A DNA stretch of 64,000 bases from Anagrus nilaparvatae (Eukaryota; Arthropoda; Insecta; Hymenoptera; Mymaridae). Both the position numbers and the translations under genes were made by a program. The notes beneath the pieces are model-generated. The model searched no databases and had not been told where the DNA came from. It saw nothing but the letters and a program-made list of their open reading frames with translations. Of this stretch, positions 59,230 to 64,000 are shown in pieces. Where the stretch lies: assembly GCA_022575985.1 (NCBI GenBank), contig JAKSXM010000002.1:15425001-15489000 (forward strand). The letters run 5' to 3'. Numbering within the stretch: the first letter of the stretch is position 1; each line of letters begins with the position of its first letter.

Positions 59230-61176
59230 TACTCTAGTAAAGGAAGTAAAAACTGGCAGGACTAATTAGAGGCAAATTGCAGATACTTGAAGTAATTTGA
59301 ATTTTGTTAAGAAAGGTGCCCAGTATCCGAGTAAACAACTTCCGTTACTGGGAAAAAGCGCGGGGGGTGGGGGGTGGGGGAGGTTGGAACTCATTGGGGG
59401 GAGTTAAAAAAAATAATGTAAACAATCGATAAATTATCATTTTTTAACATAAAAAACATTGATTGCAATTTTTCATAAAAATGCACCCCTTTCGAGTAAT
59501 AGCGCAAGGAAAAGTGTAATTTTTGCAAAAAAAATTTTTTACTTTTTTTAGTTTTTTTAATTTTATTTGAAATCTGGTAGAATTACAAAAAATATTATAT
59601 ATTACTAATTTGAAGTATTTTTGTTGACAAAGACAGCGGTTTTTATTTTTTTTGTGTACGAAAAATATTAAAGGAGATATGACAAGTCAAAAATGGTTGT
59701 TTAACGAAAAATCAAGAAACCTGATCGTTCTGGCGTAAATATCTGGAAAAATATTACTTTCACAAAAAAAAATTATTCTTATCATTTTTTAAGATGATAA
59801 AATTGGAAAAATTTTGAGACCACCTAGAACCGTTCAAAATTACCAGAAAAAAAGTTATGGGCAAAAAAATTTTTTTTCCAAAATTTTTCATGCCAATTTT
59901 TTAGCGCCATCTGGGCTGAGTTGCTTCGAAAAAAAAATCCTTTGGTGAAAAGTCAGAACACATGTTCCTAAATATGTCCAGCAATTTTTGACCCTATCGG
60001 GTAATTATTGTTTATGTTTTGGCCTGACAAAGTTGGGTAAAATCGTTTATTTTTTAAAACATTTTCAGTTTTTGGCCAGCAGCTTGAACATTATTTATTT
60101 TAAACATCCAAGTTTTTTAGCATTTATTTCAAGTTGTTTGTACTTCAAGTTTTTGTTAAAATTTTTCGTCTGCAAGAAGATTTGGCCGTTTAAAATTGCC
60201 TATTTTATGTTTACAACGGTATAAATGCTCTTTTTTGTCGGGCGAAATTAATGAAAAATGGCCCATCCAATTGAAATTTTGCATATGACATGAAATTTTG
60301 GCGATAACCTTAGCTTTAAAATGGTTCATTGTACATCTCATTATCATTAGCCAAAAAAAAGTTATGGCCAAAAATCCCATATGCAAGAACGATTCAGTTT
60401 CTTCATTTTTAGTTAAGCAACCATTTTTGTCATGTCATGTCTCCTTTAACATTAATAATTGTACAAAAATAAAAAAAAAATCACTTTATTTGGCCCTCTC
60501 TACACCAGCACATAATTATGTTTTATGATAATCATGTTTGTTAGATATTTTGTGGTGTAGCTGGGATATTCGAAATTAAAGTTATTACAAAATGGCGCCA
60601 CTAGTAGTATCAGTAAATATTTTTAATAAAAATTAAGCAATAAAATGTAATTAAATGGTATTTTAATTGTAGATTAAGTTATTTATTATAAAAATTATAA
60701 ACAATTTATGTAACTAATAAGTTTTTAGTGGGTTATAATCATTTAAATATGTAATTTTGAGGTTATGTTTTTAGTACAGTGTAGCTGGGAAAAAAATATC
60801 CAACAAACATGATTATCATAAAACATAATTATGTGCTGGTGTAGAGAGGGCCTTTGTCAACTAAAATACTTCATATAAGTAGTATACAATTTTTTTTGTA
60901 ATACTAACAGATTTTCAGTAAATTTGAAAAAACTTTAAAATCACACTTTTCCTTGCGCTATTACTCGAAAGGGGTGCATTTTTATGAAAACTTGCAATCA
61001 ATGTTTTTATGTTAAAAAATGATAATTTATCGATTGTTTACATTATTTTTTTTTAAACCCCATCCAAGGAGTTTAACCCCCCCCCCGCGCTTTTTCTCAG
61101 TAACGGAAGTTGTTTACTCGGGTACTGGGTACCTTTCTTGACAAATTCCAAAAAATTTACTTCCTTTACTGGAGTA
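59230..61176. mobile_element. TA-flanked foldback element with CTCYAGTAAA ends
   Basis: TA-CTCTAGTAAAGGAAGTAAA (59230 onward) is mirrored by TTTACTTCCTTTACTGGAG-TA (ending 61176). The arms share CCGTTACTGAGAAAAAGCGC and GCACCCCTTTCGAGTAATAG words and their complements. The right arm is interrupted by a Harbinger-type MITE (60492-60852). TA flanks suggest Tc1/mariner-type transposition. No transposase was found, and frames of 63-78 codons inside are unsupported. Confidence 0.75.
60489..60855. mobile_element. Harbinger-like MITE inside the foldback
   Basis: The element (60492-60852, 361 bp) begins GGCCCTCTCTACACCAGCAC and ends with the exact complement. The arms also share ATAATTATGTTTTATGATAA. 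It is flanked by TTT on both sides, and the corresponding empty site (CTTTATTTGTC) is visible in complement at about 56922-56933 in the other copy of the host element. A 3-bp duplication and GGCC termini point to PIF/Harbinger, although TTT instead of TWA is atypical. Confidence 0.8.
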
Positions 61177-61615
61177 TACGTCATTGAAGTGAAGTTTTGT
61201 CAACTGACTGATTTGTCAAACTAAAATTACATAACTAATAAAAATTTTTTTTTTAATTTTTATACAAATTTTTCTTTTCAAAAAATAAAAGTCAAAAAAT
61301 TTAAATAAAAGTAAGTTAGATATATTATTAGATTCAAAACGAGAATTTTTTTTTCAAGCACCGGTTGTTTTAATATAGTTTTAGGAAATATGACACACAT
61401 ATACACAGACTTACAATAATATAAGTTTGTCATGAATTAATTCAGTGCTTAAGAAAAAATATTGTATATAAAATTATTATCTGAGATGAAAAAAAACTAA
61501 AAACAAAGAAATACGAAAGAATAAAAAAAAAAATAAAATATACTATAAAACAGTATTCAATTACATTGATAATCAGTGTTACCACTAAAAATTTCAGTAA
61601 AATAAAAATAAATAA

Positions 61616-61768
61616 GGATATTCAAGTTTTTTCCACTCGTGTTGGATATTCAAGAGTCTTCACGCTACCGATGGATATTCGAGAGTTTTCACGCTCACGT
61701 TGGATATTCAAGAGTCTTCACGCTACTGATGGATATTCGAGAGTTTTCACGGTACCGATGGATATTCA
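61616..61768 (+). repeat. 29-bp minisatellite, right array (inverted)
   Basis: GGATATTCGAGAGTTTTCAC- and GGATATTCAAGAGTCTTCAC-type units are the complements of the 56252-56380 array. About five units are present. The 74-codon plus frame across it is a by-product. Confidence 0.9.
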
Positions 61769-61785
61769 ACGATCTTCGCGTATAT

Positions 61786-62194
61786 TATAGTAACTAAAAA
61801 CACAAATTTAATATTATTCTTTAATTTCCAATTTCATATTTATTAATTAAGTAATAATTTATTATTTTAAAATAAATTTTTTTCCATAAAATAATTTGTA
61901 AACTGAATTTAATAAAAAATATTAATATTTATTTGATAAATATATACACGGAAGTTTAAATTTGAGTTTTGAATTTGTTCTTTTTCCAAAGTTCTGCATG
62001 ATTAAAAAGTAATAACACATTAAATGTAAATTAATAAAATTAAGAGATGTTTACCATTAAATTTGTGAATATTATTTGAAAAATTAATTTTTTGAATTTA
62101 CAAAGTATTATTTGTATCACTTAAATAGTTGAATGTGTATTATTTTCTTTATCACTCAAAGACTTGGGATTCAAGGCCAGAGCGATTTTTTTAA
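61786..62194. other. Downstream region of the F-box/LRR gene
   Basis: AT-rich DNA that should include the gene's 3' UTR. On the minus strand AATAAA occurs at 61928-61933 and 61839-61844, about 260 and 350 bases after the stop codon; either could serve as a polyadenylation signal. Confidence 0.4.
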
Positions 62195-63310
62195 TTACAT
62201 ATTTCTTTTACTTCTCAAGACAAATATACGAAATTCTTCACCCACATCCCCAATTCTATCACCTTTTAAAACTAAAAGATTAACCGTATTAGGATTATTA
62301 GGAATGCGACCTATATTTTGACGCGAGTGCCTCAAACTAGAATAATCCAGTGCAATTTTTTCTACGGAATTGATTTGCAAACTTAAGAATTCTTCTTTAC
62401 TTAATGTTAAATTATCAAGTTTAACAACTTTTAACAATTTCATATTCGAAAAATATTTTGAAAAATCAGTTGATCGAAATGTTGCATAATTTATCAAATG
62501 TAATTCAGTGATTTTATTTTGATCAGCTGATATTTCCTTTACAACTGTTGCTATATTTTCACAACTCGATTTTATTTTACAGCTCTTTAAATTTTTCATC
62601 TTAGAAAATGCTAATCTTAAATTATCAATATTTATCTTAGACATTACATCAATATATATATCAATTGCTTCTAAATTCCCAAATGACAAACTCAACAAGC
62701 ATGTTTCGTCAATTATTTTAATGTTAGGTAAGGCTAATGTTTTTAAGTTTTTATTACTTGCAAATAAACCTTTTAAAATTACATTATTTTTAGGTATATC
62801 TATTGTTTTTAAATTACTAAGCCTTAAAAATAAGCCTTTAAAAGGGCTATCATCTTTAGGTATTGCTAATGTTTCTAAATTATGAGTACCAAAAAATATA
62901 CGTTTTTCAATGTCAACATCGTCTGTATTATCGATAGATTTGTTCTTAAAAATGAAATACTCCAGGTTTTCACAAGATTCTTGTAAGCAATTCAATATAG
63001 CGTAGTTCCCAGAATACGTGAAATCTAATTCTATGTTAACTTCTTTCAAAAACAATCCTCCTCTAGAAATAAAGCTACAAAGTATCTGCTGGAAGTATTT
63101 CTCTTCAAATTTACCAATCATTTCTTTTTGTAAAACATCAATGTTAATTTTAGTAAAATTATTCCAACTGGACTTGCTCACAGCTTCCCACCTTTTACAG
63201 ACCCTTTCAATCTTGACTTTTTCAGAAAATGTGAGGTATCCAAATATATATCGTAGACAGTCATCATTTAATTGGTTAATATCTAAAAATATGTAAATGC
63301 ATGAAGATTT
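62195..63310 (-). CDS. F-box/leucine-rich-repeat protein, main exon
   Basis: This is the only convincing host protein gene in the window. The open frame runs 371 codons from about 63310 to a TAA at 62195-62197. Near its start it reads INQLNDDCLRYIFGYL, then VKIERVCKRW, a typical F-box, which binds Skp1 in SCF ubiquitin ligases. The rest shows irregular leucine-rich repeats (NLETLAIP, NLKTIDIP, NLKTLALPNIKI, NLEAIDIYI, MKNLKSCKI, KITELHLIN, LLKVVKLDN), expected to form the substrate-recognition solenoid. No methionine precedes the F-box in this exon, and an in-frame TAG lies just upstream (63311-63313), inside TTTTCTAG. That TAG is therefore likely the end of an intron. An alternative acceptor (ATATTTTTAG) lies at about 63287. 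A GTG at 63181 is not the start, since homology extends upstream of it. Target and process are unknown; large families of such proteins occur in parasitoid wasps (family knowledge). Confidence 0.85.
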   Translation of the reverse strand, partial: KSSCIYIFLDINQLNDDCLRYIFGYLTFSEKVKIERVCKRWEAVSKSSWNNFTKINIDVLQKEMIGKFEEKYFQQILCSFISRGGLFLKEVNIELDFTYSGNYAILNCLQESCENLEYFIFKNKSIDNTDDVDIEKRIFFGTHNLETLAIPKDDSPFKGLFLRLSNLKTIDIPKNNVILKGLFASNKNLKTLALPNIKIIDETCLLSLSFGNLEAIDIYIDVMSKINIDNLRLAFSKMKNLKSCKIKSSCENIATVVKEISADQNKITELHLINYATFRSTDFSKYFSNMKLLKVVKLDNLTLSKEEFLSLQINSVEKIALDYSSLRHSRQNIGRIPNNPNTVNLLVLKGDRIGDVGEEFRIFVLRSKRNM

Positions 63311-63658
63311 CTAGAAAATTATAATGTATGGATTTATTTTCCTGAATGTATGCGTACCTCTTTTGCTGCGCTTTGATTTCATATTCTTAGTTTATGTTAT
63401 TTTAGAAAACCTTAAACTTAGCAAGCGTTTTATAATATACTTTATAAAAAAAGTTTATTTGAATGAAAAATTAACAAATTTTTTTGCCTTGCATGTGCCT
63501 AGTAGCTTGGGTTTCACAGTAGTAATAAGTTTTTTTATAATAACGAAACAGAACCCTATAATGGGAACGGATTGTGTGAGTAGTGGGGGAGCGAGCTCTC
63601 CATCTCGGGGGTGTATACAAACGAGAAAAAAATTTTAACCACCACCTCCAAAACTTAC

Positions 63659-63748
63659 TCTATTAATTAACATGCAAGAATGGGACGAGAGGGAGTAAAT
63701 ATCGAAGGTAGGGGTTACAAACTTTTTCTCGTTTGAATGCCCCCTCAT
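63659..63748 (-). CDS. Possible first coding exon of the F-box/LRR gene
   Basis: From an ATG at 63748 a frame of 30 codons (MRGHSNEKKFVTPTFDIYSL, then SSHSCMLINR) ends exactly at a GTAAGT donor (63658-63653). The phase is zero, which matches the acceptor TTTTCTAG at 63318-63311 and would join directly to the F-box exon across an intron of 348 bp, giving a protein of about 401 residues. The peptide shows no recognisable domain, so the support is splice-site strength and phase only. Another upstream exon outside the window is equally possible. Confidence 0.35.
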
Positions 63749-64000
63749 GGACTAGTTAATATTAAAAAATCTTTCTCATAATTCTTATATTTTATATCTT
63801 ATTTTTAAAAAAATTGTTGAATCATTATGCCTACATTTTTTTTTGTAAAAATATTTTAATTTTAATTTATATTAACTTTTCTTGCCCCGTGTGCCAAAAA
63901 ATTTAGTACTAATAGCCAACCTTTTATATGTTTGTGAAAAATGAACTTATTATCTAATAATTTTCAGCCTTAATATGTTTTTTGGGCACTCAACGGACCA
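63749..64000. other. AT-rich window end without a recognised gene
   Basis: It should contain the promoter side of the F-box/LRR gene if the first-exon model is right. No TATA or initiator was singled out. Confidence 0.4.

Larger units (their letters stand above)
56234..61785. mobile_element. 5.5-kb Foldback-like element with inverted minisatellite ends
   Basis: The outermost sequence ATATACGCGAAGATCGTT (56234-56251) is mirrored at 61769-61785. It is followed on each side by a 29-bp tandem array in opposite orientation, and then by complementary inner blocks (TGAAATTTTTGGTGGTAACA on the left; TGTTACCACTAAAAATTTCA on the right). The interior carries two copies of another element (56572-57690 and 59232-61174). 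Inverted termini built from short tandem repeats are the hallmark of Drosophila FB elements, but relation to them is inference. No transposase was seen. Confidence 0.65.

Noticed and set aside
61566..61790. 74-codon plus frame
   Set aside because: Same 29-bp minisatellite in the inverted array.
62133..63296. Plus-strand frames 62133-62321 and 63018-63296
   Set aside because: Antisense shadows of the F-box/LRR gene.

Overview
The window is very AT-rich, gene-poor eukaryotic DNA. It has long A/T runs, TA-type microsatellites, no operons and no prokaryotic gene spacing. Families that can be read directly are an F-box/LRR protein, a decayed C2H2 zinc-finger gene, several non-LTR retrotransposon tails, and piggyBac-, Harbinger- and Tc1/mariner-type miniature elements. 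Together they suggest an insect. An AT-rich hymenopteran such as a parasitoid wasp would fit the F-box/LRR gene, but that is inference from family knowledge and the species cannot be fixed.

Only one convincing protein gene is present: an F-box/leucine-rich-repeat protein on the minus strand at the right end (main exon 62195-63310, possible first exon 63659-63748). Most other short open frames are chance frames or shadows of palindromic repeats. Three short non-AT islands could be isolated exons or promoters of larger genes (about 6.6, 19.9 and 25.1 kb), but none is proven.

Layout: 0-6.6 kb, mostly empty, with one RNase H-like fragment and one foldback repeat. 6.9-8.9 kb, a piggyBac-type MITE flanked by TTAA and interrupted by three other insertions: a MITE with an 8-bp target duplication, a LINE tail, and a Harbinger MITE flanked by TAA. 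9-22 kb, largely empty, with small foldback repeats. 22-31 kb, four copies of a snRNA-promoter-like motif followed by TATA at an identical 12-bp spacing, a 1.4-kb foldback, and a 5'-truncated R1/I-like LINE with poly(A) and a 12-bp target duplication. 31-37 kb, mostly empty, with a direct duplication. 37-62 kb, dense in long palindromes and dispersed repeats, plus a zinc-finger pseudogene and a Penelope-like tail. 62-64 kb, the F-box/LRR gene.

The most unusual theme is a set of long palindromes at 37.7-38.8, 40.8-44.6, 48.7-50.0 and 56.2-61.8 kb. In most of them the arms are built from tandem units (142, 184, about 270 or 29 bp), and in three of them the unit number differs between the two arms. 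This resembles Drosophila Foldback-type architecture, and two unrelated palindromes share the same internal motif (TTTTGGGTCGCTGATYACGA). All calls were made by eye, without alignment or database searches.
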